From [Phormidium] sp. LEGE 05292 (GTDB lineage: Bacteria > Cyanobacteriota > Cyanobacteriia > Cyanobacteriales > Aerosakkonemataceae): a stretch of 44,177 nucleotides of DNA. Where the stretch lies: contig NZ_JADEWG010000046.1 in NCBI RefSeq assembly GCF_015207735.1, forward strand, positions 1 through 44,177. Reading direction: 5' to 3'. Shown here one piece after another: positions 27,576 to 36,419 of the stretch. The position numbers were made by a program, and so were the translations under genes. The notes beneath the pieces are model-generated. The model ran no database searches. It saw nothing but the letters and a program-made list of their open reading frames with translations, and had not been told where the DNA came from. Positions within the stretch are counted from its first letter, which is position 1. The number at the start of each line of letters is the position of its first letter.

Positions 27576-28532
27576 ATGAGTAGCACAGGAGCAAAGGAAA
27601 ATTCTGGTATTTTCCAACCACCTACAGCCTTAGATAAAAGGTTAGATAGTGGGTTTGTTTGGTTAACTCGTTTATTTGCGTTAGGAATTGCAGTTTTATT
27701 GCTGTGGATAGCATTTCAGGTAGCTAAAGATGCTTTACCAGCAATCCAAGCTTTTGGACTGGGATTCATTTTTCAAAGTGCTTGGAATCCAGTCACAAAT
27801 CAGTTTGGGGTATTACCTCAAATTTATGGAACCCTAGTTACTGCTTTCATTGCTTTACTGATAGCTGTGCCAGTTGGAGTGGGTACAGCAGTAATTTTGA
27901 GCGAGAATTTTTTGCCACTTAAAGTTCGCACAATTCTAGTATTTTTGGTAGAACTACTAGCAGCAATTCCTAGTGTAGTTTATGGGATTTGGGGAATTTT
28001 TGTGGTAATTCCCTTGCTGCGAAGTACTCTAGGGGCATGGTTATATAGTTGGTTTGGTTGGTTTCCGTTGTTTAGCACTCCTTTAGCTGGCCCTGGTATT
28101 CTACCAGCGTCTTTGGTATTAGCAATTATGGTTTTGCCAATCATTACTGCTATCTCCCGTGATGCTTTAACTTCTCTGCCTCCTGATTTACGTCAAGCTT
28201 CTTTGGGTTTAGGTGCTACGAGATGGGAAACTATTCTCCAAGTGCTGATTCCCGCAGCAATTTCTGGTATTGTTGGGGGCGTGATGTTGGCGCTGGGTCG
28301 GGCTATGGGAGAAACAATGGCAATCACGATGTTAATTGGTAATGCTAATACGATTAATACCTCTTTGTTAGCGCCAGGAAATACGATTGCTTCGCTGTTG
28401 GCAAGTCAATTTGCTGAAGCTAGTGGGTTGCAAGTTTCAGCTTTAATGTATGCAGCTTTAGTGCTGTTTATTTTGACGTTGATAGTCAACATTTTCGCTG
28501 ATTTAATTGTGCAAAGAGTGAAGCGAATTTAG
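27576..28532 (+). CDS. pstC: Phosphate ABC transporter permease PstC
   Basis: This 318-residue inner-membrane permease has about six helices. The binding-protein-dependent permease motif is visible as ASLGLGATRWETILQVLIPAAISGI (the EAA loop, about 208-230), which docks onto PstB. FFGLGFIF-like text near the N terminus (AFGLGFIFQSAWNP) and the PSVVYGIWGIFVVIP segment are PstC-typical. It follows pstS after 147 bp and precedes pstA by 80 bp. It pairs with PstA to form the phosphate channel. Confidence 0.95.
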   Translation: MSSTGAKENSGIFQPPTALDKRLDSGFVWLTRLFALGIAVLLLWIAFQVAKDALPAIQAFGLGFIFQSAWNPVTNQFGVLPQIYGTLVTAFIALLIAVPVGVGTAVILSENFLPLKVRTILVFLVELLAAIPSVVYGIWGIFVVIPLLRSTLGAWLYSWFGWFPLFSTPLAGPGILPASLVLAIMVLPIITAISRDALTSLPPDLRQASLGLGATRWETILQVLIPAAISGIVGGVMLALGRAMGETMAITMLIGNANTINTSLLAPGNTIASLLASQFAEASGLQVSALMYAALVLFILTLIVNIFADLIVQRVKRI

Positions 28533-28612
28533 TTTTGATGATAGCTGGTTCATGAGAAATTAAAATAATCCAAACTACTCAAATAATTGCCGCAAATTTA
28601 GAGATTGAAATT

Positions 28613-29530
28613 ATGACCCGGAGTTACCCAGAAAAGGATTCTTCTTTTGATAGCAGTGGTTTGGTACGTGCCAATTTTTCTTCCCGGACTTTGTTTAATA
28701 ACATGATGACAGGGGTGGCATTTCTTCTTGCTGCTATGGCAGTTATACCTTTGTTTGCTGTACTTATTTATGTGACTGTACAAGGTATAACTAGTATTTC
28801 TCCTAGTGTATTTGTGGAATTGCCACCGCCGCCAATGGTAGAAGGTGGAGGTTTTGGAAATGCGATTCTGGGCACAGTTATGATGGTGGGAATTGGGGCG
28901 TTAATTAGCGTTCCTTTTGGCGTAATGGCATCAATTTATTTGACGGAATTTAGTACGGGAAAAGTTTCCCGTTGGGTGAGATTTGCAACTAATATTCTTA
29001 GTGGTGTTCCTTCGATTATTGCTGGGGTGTTTGCTTACGCTGCTGTGGTTTTGACTTTTACGACTTTGGGATGGGGTTCTTATTCTCCCATTGCAGGTGG
29101 TATTGCTTTGTCAGTGTTAATGTTGCCGATTATTGTCAGAACTACTGATGAAGCGTTACAGTTGGTGCCAAAAGATGTACGCCAAGCTGCTGTGGGTTTG
29201 GGTGCAACTAAATTTCAAACTGTTTGGGGTGTGGTTTTACCTGCTGCTGTTCCGGCAATTGTCACAGGTACTACGTTAGCAGTGGCGCGTGCGGCGGGAG
29301 AAACTGCGCCTTTGTTGTTTACGGCTTTGTTCTCACAATTTTGGCCGCAACTTTGGCCGCCAGATGCGTTCTTGCAACCAACTGCTTCTTTGGCGGTGCT
29401 AGTATATAATTTTGCGATCGTACCTTTCAAAAATCAACAACAATTGGCTTGGGCAGCTTCTTTAATTCTGGTGTTGTTGGTGTTAATTACTAGTATCATT
29501 ACTCGTTACGTTACCAGTAGGAAAGCTTAA
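28613..29530 (+). CDS. pstA: Phosphate ABC transporter permease PstA
   Basis: This 305-residue permease has about six hydrophobic segments. Family motifs include GIGALISVPFGVMASIYL, then NILSGVPSIIAGVFAYA and the EAA loop with AAVGLGATKFQTVWGVVLPA. It partners PstC in the channel. The start ATG at 28613 has no strong ribosome site. A 325-bp gap with a hairpin separates it from pstB, which is unusually long for a pst operon. Confidence 0.95.
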   Translation: MTRSYPEKDSSFDSSGLVRANFSSRTLFNNMMTGVAFLLAAMAVIPLFAVLIYVTVQGITSISPSVFVELPPPPMVEGGGFGNAILGTVMMVGIGALISVPFGVMASIYLTEFSTGKVSRWVRFATNILSGVPSIIAGVFAYAAVVLTFTTLGWGSYSPIAGGIALSVLMLPIIVRTTDEALQLVPKDVRQAAVGLGATKFQTVWGVVLPAAVPAIVTGTTLAVARAAGETAPLLFTALFSQFWPQLWPPDAFLQPTASLAVLVYNFAIVPFKNQQQLAWAASLILVLLVLITSIITRYVTSRKA

Positions 29531-29855
29531 GGTAAATATGTCTAATACGCAAGGCAATGATAGCTAGGAGGGAAATAATTCACAATAAAATCATCACCCA
29601 TAACATAAAATTAATATTAGATGTCGGAAATCTGCCTTAAGATATAGGTGAAGGAACTCTAAGTTAAGTAACGAACAGTAAAAATTCACCAAAAAAAGTC
29701 TGTGTTGTGATTGTTGCTTCTTGGCTGACGAGTAGACAAGAAGCATCTTGAAGAAATGAAGATTCATTGCTGGAAAATGAAACCCGCAGAGTAAATTATT
29801 CCAGCGTCCGCAAAACATATTATTTGACGAATGTATCCAAACAAAACAGGTGTAT
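29531..29855 (+). other. Long pstA-pstB gap with a hairpin
   Basis: No coding region is supported in this 325-bp stretch. The clear structure is GCTTCTTG (29716-29723) pairing with CAAGAAGC (29737-29744) around a 13-base loop. It could stabilise the upstream mRNA, attenuate pstB, or mark a separate pstB promoter region. GTTAAGTAACG near 29664 faintly resembles half a Pho box, which is too weak to call. Confidence 0.4.
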
Positions 29856-30674
29856 ATGCGTTCTAATCCAAAAACCAATCCCCAAACAGTTAAATCTACT
29901 GACAGTGTTTTTCAAGTGCGTAATGCAAATATTTATTATGGCAGTTTCTTAGCTGTGCGGGATGTCGTGATGGATATTCCCAGAAATCAGATTACGGCTT
30001 TTATTGGCCCTTCTGGTTGTGGTAAAAGTACGTTGCTACGCTGCTTTAATCGACTGAATGATTTAATTGACAGTTTCCGATTGGAAGGTGCTATTACTTA
30101 CAATGGCAGGAATCTTTACGATAGTAATATTGACCCTGTGGAAGTGCGTCGTCGGATTGGTATGGTGTTTCAAAAAGCCAATCCTTTTCCGAAATCAATT
30201 TATGACAATATTGCCTTTGGCCCACGTTTAAACCGATATAAAGGTGATATGGATGAGTTGGTAGAACGATCGCTCAGAGGAGCAGCTTTATGGGATGAAG
30301 TTAAAGATAAACTGAGACAAAGTGGGTTATCTTTATCTGGTGGTCAACAACAACGTTTGTGTATTGCTCGTGCGATCGCAGTGCAACCAGAAGTTATTCT
30401 AATGGATGAACCTTGCTCGGCACTTGACCCGATTTCTACCTTGCGGGTTGAAGATTTGCTCCATGAATTAAAACAGCAATATACAATTATTATCGTTACC
30501 CATAATATGCAGCAAGCATCACGGGTTTCCGATCGCACTGCCTTTTTTAATGTGCAACTTTCCGAAAAAGGTGGACGCACAGGTTATTTAGTTGAGTACG
30601 ACAACACCGAATCCATTTTCCAAAGTCCCAAAGAAGAATCTACTCGTGAGTATGTGAGTGGACGCTTCGGTTGA
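29856..30674 (+). CDS. pstB: Phosphate ABC transporter ATP-binding protein PstB
   Basis: The ATPase subunit (about 272 residues) has Walker [13 protein letters not shown], the PstB-typical CFNRLNDL just after it, signature LSGGQQQRL, Walker [14 protein letters not shown] and the H-loop [15 protein letters not shown] 29856 is preferred over an in-frame GTG at 29850 because AGG (29848-29850) lies 5 bases ahead. It ends with EYVSGRFG, typical for PstB. No phoU gene follows, which differs from many pst operons. Confidence 0.96.
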   Translation: MRSNPKTNPQTVKSTDSVFQVRNANIYYGSFLAVRDVVMDIPRNQITAFIGPSGCGKSTLLRCFNRLNDLIDSFRLEGAITYNGRNLYDSNIDPVEVRRRIGMVFQKANPFPKSIYDNIAFGPRLNRYKGDMDELVERSLRGAALWDEVKDKLRQSGLSLSGGQQQRLCIARAIAVQPEVILMDEPCSALDPISTLRVEDLLHELKQQYTIIIVTHNMQQASRVSDRTAFFNVQLSEKGGRTGYLVEYDNTESIFQSPKEESTREYVSGRFG

Positions 30675-30680
30675 TTTTTA

Positions 30681-30709
30681 AGAAGGCTCCAAGGCAGAAG
30701 GCTCCAAGG
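30681..30709 (+). repeat. AGAAGGCTCCAAGG direct repeat
   Basis: The 14-base sequence occurs at 30681-30694 and 30696-30709, one base apart, in the pstB-psb27 gap. It is low-complexity intergenic repeat of the same general type as at 4185-4218. Confidence 0.6.
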
Positions 30710-30830
30710 TAGGAGGGAAAAAAGTTGTTCCTTCCTTCTTGTCTTCGGAGTTCTAAATCAGAAAATTTTGAGTTGATGTACTCATTTCAAGATAGGATGG
30801 GACATAGCTAATCAGATCTGAAAAAGGCTT

Positions 30831-31226
30831 ATGAAGCGTTATTTGTCCCGTCTGTTCGCCCTAGTTTTAGTTGTTACCATTGGTTTGGTAGGTTGTTCGA
30901 CACCATCAGGTTTAACTGGTAAATATAGTCAGGATACCTTGGATGTAGTGGCTAGTTTGAGAAATGCGATCGAACTACCAAATGATGCACCGAATAAAGC
31001 AGCAGCACAAGCTGAAGCAAAGAAAAAAATCAATGATTTTGCTGCTCTTTACTGGCGGGATAGTTCGTTGAAAAATTTGCGCTCTTTTACCACAATGCGA
31101 ACTGCATTAAACGCTTTGGGTTCACACTACGCATCCTACCCGAATCGTCCGGTTCCTGACAAGTTGAAAAACCGTTTACAAGTCGAGTTTAAACAAATCG
31201 AAACCGCCATAAACCAAGGAGCCTAA
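30831..31226 (+). CDS. psb27: Photosystem II assembly lipoprotein Psb27
   Basis: This 131-residue protein has a lipoprotein signal with lipobox LVGC (Cys22) and a four-helix mature part. The sequence TGKYSQDTLDVVASLRNAIELP and the later SFTTMRTALNALGSHYASY region are characteristic of Psb27. It binds CP43 on the lumenal side of photosystem II during assembly and repair, before the oxygen-evolving cluster is in place. The length is typical. It stands alone, followed by a paired REP-like element and a terminator. Confidence 0.95.
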   Translation: MKRYLSRLFALVLVVTIGLVGCSTPSGLTGKYSQDTLDVVASLRNAIELPNDAPNKAAAQAEAKKKINDFAALYWRDSSLKNLRSFTTMRTALNALGSHYASYPNRPVPDKLKNRLQVEFKQIETAINQGA

Positions 31227-31241
31227 AATCTATTTTAGATT

Positions 31242-31304
31242 GTTTGTTGTAGCGACTTTAGTCGTAAATTCTGGAATCAAAGGACTAAAGTCCTCACAAC
31301 GAAC
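31242..31304. repeat. Paired REP-like element 3' of psb27
   Basis: CGAC-TTTA-GTCG follows GTTTGTTGTAG, and GGAC-TAAA-GTCC precedes TCACAACGAAC. The reverse complement aligns along its whole length with the element at 20851-20914, including the central ATTCCAGAAT-like spacer, so these are two copies of one 63-64-bp unit in opposite orientation. Confidence 0.75.
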
Positions 31305-31322
31305 CAAATTTTTCCAAAAAAA

Positions 31323-31377
31323 AGAATTCTAGAAACTAAAGCTCAGAATTTTTTTCCCAACTGAGTTTCTGAATTCT
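31323..31377. terminator. Hairpin between convergent psb27 and the deaminase-like gene
   Basis: AGAATTC and AGAAACT (31323-31329, 31331-31337) pair with AGTTTCT and GAATTCT (31364-31370, 31371-31377), giving a 14-bp stem with one bulged T and a 26-base loop holding a T-run. Likely a two-way terminator. Confidence 0.55.
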
Positions 31378-31404
31378 ATTGTTCGGGTGAAATTTTACCT
31401 CTTT

Positions 31405-32475
31405 TTAGTTTCGATTAACTAATTCAAATTCATTCAAATCAACATCTGCAAAATCTGAGGTTGCGGTTTGAAACAGTCCGTTTAATAAGAGGGCTGGTGG
31501 CTGTTCGTAAGGCCAAGCAAAGGCATGACGAAAAGAGGCATTTTGACAAGCTTGCAATTCCTCAAAACCGATGATGTCGTAGGTTAGCAAGTTTTCATAT
31601 TCAAAGGGTAAACGGACATTATGTAAACCAGCATTATCGGTGCAAATAGCAATGTCTACACCTGCGGCGAAACAGCGATCGAAAACTACTTTGAGTTGTC
31701 GAATATCTTCCAGGTTGCCAGTTTTCAAGTAAGTCGTGGGACAAACTTCCAAACAAGTACCAGCACTTGCTAACTCACCGAGAAGTTCGGGATATAGTAA
31801 GGGAATTTGAATGCCATGTCCGATTCGCATTAAATAAGGTAAAAGTTCTGGATAACAACCTTCTTTAGTTTCGTAAAGGTGTCCAGTAGTTTTTAAACCG
31901 AGCGATCGCGCATAAGCGTATAATTCGATAAACTCGTCTAAGCGATCGGCATAATGAGCATCGCCACCTGCTAGATCGATCGCACAAACATATTGCCGTT
32001 TTTGTGCAGCTAATTCCACGATCGCCTTATTCACCTCATAAGGAAGTCGCGAGTGCATACACAAAATTTGACTCGTAACAATAGGATACTCCTTCACCTG
32101 ACTAGAAATACCCACAATATCGACAATTTCAGCCATTTGGTCAATTCTTTCCGTTTGACTGAGTTTGTCAGAAGTCCGCAAAAAAGGAGTATAACGTAAC
32201 TCTAAATAAGCCAGATTTTCAAAAATATAAGCGCCGCGAATTAAGCGATAAATAAAGTATGGTAAAGTTTGGGTAGTTTGCACACCTTCAACCAGAGTAT
32301 GCAATTCCAAATACTCATCTAATGTATTCCGAGGTTTAGTGTAAAACTCCTCAAACTCAGAATACTCAGGAAAACGATTTGCTAAATCAGCATCACTGCG
32401 ATGAAAATAGCGCCAGAGAACGCGGGGTACAACCGATCCGCCTAAGTGACGGTGTAATTCTGCATATAGAGCCAC
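31405..32475 (-). CDS. Adenosine deaminase-family hydrolase
   Basis: This ~356-residue protein belongs to the adenosine/AMP deaminase superfamily (zinc TIM barrel). The metal and catalytic residues line up with adenosine deaminase: HRH near the N terminus (ELHRHLGG), TGHLYE with His and the catalytic Glu, RIGHGIQ with the base His, and CTDN with the metal Asp. The second Asp of the usual TDDP, which contacts the purine, is Asn here, and NAG replaces DP, so the true substrate may not be adenosine. GTG 32475 was chosen: AGAGG lies 5 bases ahead and the protein then starts with the usual (M)ALYAELHRH. An upstream TTG (32538) is unlikely. Confidence 0.85.
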   Translation of the reverse strand: MALYAELHRHLGGSVVPRVLWRYFHRSDADLANRFPEYSEFEEFYTKPRNTLDEYLELHTLVEGVQTTQTLPYFIYRLIRGAYIFENLAYLELRYTPFLRTSDKLSQTERIDQMAEIVDIVGISSQVKEYPIVTSQILCMHSRLPYEVNKAIVELAAQKRQYVCAIDLAGGDAHYADRLDEFIELYAYARSLGLKTTGHLYETKEGCYPELLPYLMRIGHGIQIPLLYPELLGELASAGTCLEVCPTTYLKTGNLEDIRQLKVVFDRCFAAGVDIAICTDNAGLHNVRLPFEYENLLTYDIIGFEELQACQNASFRHAFAWPYEQPPALLLNGLFQTATSDFADVDLNEFELVNRN

Positions 32476-32625
32476 AGTAACCTCTTTAATTTCGATATAG
32501 ATGAGATAGAAACTAGTTATTATTCCAATTATTAACAAATATTTCGGATTTGACCGAGCAACAGCCAGTAATTTTGCGGTTAATCAATAAATTGAGTAAT
32601 AATACCCAAAAACTCTTACTCAGAA

Positions 32626-33015
32626 ATGGACATCATCGAAATTTTGCGCCAAGACTACCAGAAATTTCCCTTAGACCAAACTTACAGTATTTACGCGGAA
32701 AACGTTTATTTCCAAGACCCGATGAATCAGTTTCACGGTGTCAAGCGGTATCAACAAATGATCGGCTTTATCCGCACTTGGTTTATTGACCCACAACTTG
32801 ATTTACATGAGATTAGTCGGAAGGGAGATTTCATCGAAACTCGTTGGACGTTAAGCTGGAATACACCTTTACCTTGGAAACCTCGGATTAGCATTTCTGG
32901 GTGGAGTGAATTAAAGCTGAACTCCGATGGTTTAATCGTTTCCCATATCGACTATTGGAACTGTTCGCGGTTAGATGTTCTCAAACAGCACCTAATTCCG
33001 CAAAATAATAGATAA
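32626..33015 (+). CDS. DUF2358 family protein
   Basis: This 129-residue soluble protein matches DUF2358, a cyanobacterial and plastid family with an NTF2-like fold look. Characteristic text is LRQDYQKFPLDQTYSIYAENVYFQDP near the start (residues about 7-32) and the WNTPLPWKPRISISGWSEL stretch. Function not established. It is divergent from the deaminase-like gene and lies 42 bp ahead of the ArsA-family gene on the same strand. Confidence 0.85.
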   Translation: MDIIEILRQDYQKFPLDQTYSIYAENVYFQDPMNQFHGVKRYQQMIGFIRTWFIDPQLDLHEISRKGDFIETRWTLSWNTPLPWKPRISISGWSELKLNSDGLIVSHIDYWNCSRLDVLKQHLIPQNNR

Positions 33016-33057
33016 AGTAAATAAATGTAAACAATTCTCAGGCAACAGAGGAAAATT

Positions 33058-34239
33058 ATGCGTTTAATTCTCATGACTGGAAAGGGAGGCGTGGGAAAAA
33101 CCTCCGTCGCCGCTGCTACTGGACTGCGTTGTGCTGAACTCGGCTATCGTACCCTAGTTTTAAGTACTGACCCCGCACACTCCTTAGCAGATAGCTTTGA
33201 TATGGAATTGGGACATGAACCCAGAGCAGTTCGCCCAAATTTGTGGGGTGCGGAACTGGATGCTTTGGTGGAATTGGAACAAAACTGGGGTGCGGTGAAG
33301 CGATACATCACTCACGTTTTACAAGCAAGGGGTTTGGAGGGAGTTCAGGCGGAAGAATTGGCGATTTTACCGGGGATGGATGAAATCTTCGGTTTAGTGA
33401 GAATGAAACGCCACTACGATGAGGGTGAGTACGATGTACTCATTATTGACTCTGCACCAACTGGAACTGCGCTGCGCTTACTCAGCTTACCGGAAGTTAG
33501 CGGATGGTATATGCGCCGTTTTTACAAACCGTTGCAGGGGATTTCAGTTGCACTCAGACCTTTGGTTGAGCCAATCTTTAGACCGATCGCAGGCTTTTCT
33601 TTACCTGATAAAGAAGTAATGGACGCGCCCTACGAATTTTATCAGCAAATCGAAGCACTAGAAAAAATCTTAGTTGATAATACCCAAACTTCTGTACGCT
33701 TAGTCACAAATCCTGAAAAAATGGTGATTAAGGAATCGCTACGTGCCCATGCTTACTTAAGTTTGTACAATGTTTCTACAGATTTAATAGTTGCTAATCG
33801 CATTCTTCCGGGTGAAATCCAAGACCCATTCTTCCAAAGATGGAAGGAAAACCAACAACAATATCGTCAAGAAATCCACGAAAATTTCCATCCTTTACCC
33901 GTGAAGGAAGTTCCGTTATTTTCAGAAGAAATGTGTGGTTTAGCGGCTTTGGAAAGATTGAAAGATACGTTGTATAAAGATGAAGACCCAACCCAGGTTT
34001 ATTATCAAGAAACCACTGTCAAAGTTGTGCAAGACCGCAATCAATATACTTTAGAATTGTACTTGCCTGGTATTGCCAAAGACCAAGTTCAATTAAGCAA
34101 AACAGGTGATGAATTAAATATCCGCATTGGTAATCATCGTCGCAATTTGGTTTTACCTCAAGCTTTAGCAACTTTGCAACCTGCTGGTGCGAAAATGGAA
34201 GAGGATTATCTAAGAATTAGATTTGCCGATGCAGCTTAG
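33058..34239 (+). CDS. ArsA/Get3-family ATPase with Hsp20-like tail
   Basis: This 393-residue protein has the deviant Walker [10 protein letters not shown] near residue 8 and the switch motifs [12 protein letters not shown] and [13 protein letters not shown], which define the ArsA/TRC40/Get3 family of SIMIBI ATPases. The C-terminal ~75 residues (about 318-392; [16 protein letters not shown] and [10 protein letters not shown]) form the ArsA_HSP20 alpha-crystallin-like domain. There is only one ATPase half and no arsenic genes nearby, so a role in handling membrane or client proteins is more likely than arsenite export. That is inference from family architecture. Confidence 0.9.
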   Translation: MRLILMTGKGGVGKTSVAAATGLRCAELGYRTLVLSTDPAHSLADSFDMELGHEPRAVRPNLWGAELDALVELEQNWGAVKRYITHVLQARGLEGVQAEELAILPGMDEIFGLVRMKRHYDEGEYDVLIIDSAPTGTALRLLSLPEVSGWYMRRFYKPLQGISVALRPLVEPIFRPIAGFSLPDKEVMDAPYEFYQQIEALEKILVDNTQTSVRLVTNPEKMVIKESLRAHAYLSLYNVSTDLIVANRILPGEIQDPFFQRWKENQQQYRQEIHENFHPLPVKEVPLFSEEMCGLAALERLKDTLYKDEDPTQVYYQETTVKVVQDRNQYTLELYLPGIAKDQVQLSKTGDELNIRIGNHRRNLVLPQALATLQPAGAKMEEDYLRIRFADAA

Positions 34240-34276
34240 TTGCTTATAGAAGTCCTATTTGATTTCTGAAAGGGAT

Positions 34277-34313
34277 TTTTTTTGAACCGCTTCGCGAACG
34301 CGGTTCAAAAAAA
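34277..34313. terminator. Bidirectional terminator with T/A flanks
   Basis: Seven T plus GAACCGC (34277-34290) pair exactly with GCGGTTC plus seven A (34300-34313), with a 9-base loop TTCGCGAAC. The G/C core with flanking T and A runs fits a two-way intrinsic terminator for the convergent ArsA-family and PlsC-like genes. Confidence 0.8.
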
Positions 34314-34400
34314 TAACGATCGCCTATCAACGAATTAATTATTGCTGGATGTTTTGAGTTGCTGCAAGATCTGAGCCTACGAATCAGGGGGGACAAATTG

Positions 34401-35051
34401 TTACTCACTTTTTAAACTTTCGATTAAAGAAGTTTCTAAAGCTTGTGTGAGGAGAATAGCTGTTTCTTTGTCATTTTTTTGGCGATAATCTCGACTATAA
34501 ATTGGGGGATTGATGTTGATGAATACATCTGCTAAAAAGTTAGCATTAGGTTGATATTTTAAGGTAATGGGAATGATGGGAATGGAGGTGGGTTGAGGTA
34601 ACTTGGCTTCTGCTTGTAAGACTAATCTCGCTAATCCTGGTTTGAGCGAGCGCAAAATTCGATCGCGCACAATTCCCCCTTCTGGAAATAACACCAATTT
34701 TTTCCCAGCTTGTAACAACTCAATTGCATTACGCATACTAGATACGGTAGGATGATTTAAATCAACCGGGAAAGCTCCCAATCTTTCAATAAACCAGCCT
34801 TGAATACCCCCGAATTGATTTGCATTAGTCATGAAAAACAGGGGTTCTCTGCTCAGTAAACTAATCAATAACGGGTCCCAACGACTATAGTGTTTCGGCG
34901 CAATTACTACAGGGCCAATCTCTGGTAAATATTCCTCTCCTTTGATGATAATTTTACCAAAGTACAAACTGAGAAAAATTCGATGAATCGGCAAAAGTGA
35001 CCAATAAAGCAAAGGAGATACGTGAGGTGATAATGTAATTTTGGAACTCAT
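34401..35051 (-). CDS. 1-acyl-glycerol-3-phosphate acyltransferase (PlsC-like)
   Basis: This protein of about 216 residues belongs to the PlsC acyltransferase family, which acylates lysophosphatidate or related lipids at the membrane. The catalytic HX4D motif is PKHYSRWDPL and the substrate-binding motif is LFPEGGIVRD; a GAFPVDLNH block lies between them as expected. A hydrophobic N-terminal segment may sit on the membrane. ATG 35051 was chosen over a TTG at 35066. Cyanobacteria often hold more than one such enzyme, so the exact substrate is open. Confidence 0.88.
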   Translation of the reverse strand: MSSKITLSPHVSPLLYWSLLPIHRIFLSLYFGKIIIKGEEYLPEIGPVVIAPKHYSRWDPLLISLLSREPLFFMTNANQFGGIQGWFIERLGAFPVDLNHPTVSSMRNAIELLQAGKKLVLFPEGGIVRDRILRSLKPGLARLVLQAEAKLPQPTSIPIIPITLKYQPNANFLADVFININPPIYSRDYRQKNDKETAILLTQALETSLIESLKSE

Positions 35052-35132
35052 TTTTAAATTAGTCAATAAGGTTATGGTATAATTTATTAAAATCTGGAAT
35101 TCAATCTAATTAAACAGTAAAAATCAAGAAAA

Positions 35133-36419
35133 ATGAATAAGCGGTCATGGTTGGTATTTGTTATATTAGCGATCGCAGTACTCATTAGAGTGATTCCTCT
35201 TAGTTTAGCAAATCCTCAAGAAACAGCAACAACTGTGAACTCATCTCCTGAACCTTCACCTTCATTAGTAATTGCTGGCGGTAATCTCCGTTACGATAAT
35301 GCCGAAGTTTTCCAGAAAATCATTGAATTAGCTGGGGGAAAAGGCGCTAAAATTGCCGTTTTACCAACAGCTAGCGGTAATCCCATTAACAGCGGCAAAT
35401 ATTCAGTAGAAGCATTTAAAAAATATGGTGCTGAACCAATTTTCATCCCCGTTGCTGTGGAAAATATCGATGTAGATTACCGAAAAGCTGTACAAGATTC
35501 CGCTTTAATTAAAGAATTAGAAGAGTGTGAAGGAGTTTACTTTACTGGCGGTTCCCAAGAAAGAATAACTCAGGCACTTTATACTGAAACAGGGGAAAAA
35601 ACCCCGCTATTAGATGCTATTTGGAAACTTTATAAAAAAGGCGGTGTAATTGCTGGAACTAGTGCAGGTGCAGCAATTATGAGTGATACCATGTTTCGCG
35701 ACGCAAACAATGTATTAAGCGTTTTAAAATATGGTGTAACCGAAGGTAAAGAAATAGATAAAGGACTAGGTTTTATTGGCAACGATATTTTCATCGATCA
35801 GCATTTCTTCATTCGCGGAAGATTTGCCCGTTCCTTAGTAGTCATGAAAAAGAAAGGCTACAATTTAGGAATAGGTGTAGATGAAAATACTGCTTTAGTA
35901 GTGAAGAATAACATTGCTGAAGTCATCGGATACAAAGGCGCTTTAGTCATGGATTTATCTGCCGCCACTACTAACCCAAGTATTAAAGAGTTTAATATCA
36001 AAAATGTCAAATTAACATATTTGGATCGGGGTGACAAATTTAATTTGCAAACTAAAGAAGTGATTGTCCATCCGCTAAAATTAGCGGGAACCAAAGTAGA
36101 ACCGAACAATCCCATTTATCAACCTCATTTTAATCATCAGAAATTGTATCCCGATATCTTGGCAAATACAGTTGTAGTAGATTTGATGTTTAACTTTGTT
36201 GACAACGAGCAACAAGAAGTAATTGGGTTAGCATTTACCAATATTTCCGAAGATGAAAAACCCGAATTAGGTTTTGAATTTAAGTTTAGAAAGGGAACGG
36301 ATACTTTAGGATATTTTACCAGTGCTTTTGGCAGTGAAGATTACACTGTTATGAATATTTATTTGGATGTAACGCCGATTCGGATGACAGATAAATTGTA
36401 TGAGTATATTTCAAGTTAA
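35133..36419 (+). CDS. Exported cyanophycinase-like S51 peptidase
   Basis: This 428-residue protein starts with a signal or anchor helix (about 5-25). A cyanophycinase domain follows (about 45-310): VIAGGNLRYDNAEVF, FTGGSQERITQAL, the nucleophile elbow IAGTSAGAAIMS with Ser177, and FIDQHFFIRGRFARSL. Cyanophycinase cleaves the Asp-Arg storage polymer to beta-Asp-Arg. The usual enzyme is cytoplasmic and about 270 residues; this one is exported and carries an extra C-terminal domain (about 315-428). It may act outside the cell on polymer released by lysed neighbours. Its TAA stop overlaps the first REP unit. Confidence 0.85.
   Translation: MNKRSWLVFVILAIAVLIRVIPLSLANPQETATTVNSSPEPSPSLVIAGGNLRYDNAEVFQKIIELAGGKGAKIAVLPTASGNPINSGKYSVEAFKKYGAEPIFIPVAVENIDVDYRKAVQDSALIKELEECEGVYFTGGSQERITQALYTETGEKTPLLDAIWKLYKKGGVIAGTSAGAAIMSDTMFRDANNVLSVLKYGVTEGKEIDKGLGFIGNDIFIDQHFFIRGRFARSLVVMKKKGYNLGIGVDENTALVVKNNIAEVIGYKGALVMDLSAATTNPSIKEFNIKNVKLTYLDRGDKFNLQTKEVIVHPLKLAGTKVEPNNPIYQPHFNHQKLYPDILANTVVVDLMFNFVDNEQQEVIGLAFTNISEDEKPELGFEFKFRKGTDTLGYFTSAFGSEDYTVMNIYLDVTPIRMTDKLYEYISS

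Noticed and set aside
29594-29952. Small open frames on both strands in the pstA-pstB gap
   Set aside because: No homology, no ribosome sites, and they run into the pstB gene in the wrong frame.
32550-32789. Plus-strand open frame of 79 residues ahead of DUF2358
   Set aside because: It overlaps the DUF2358 gene in another frame and has no recognisable features.
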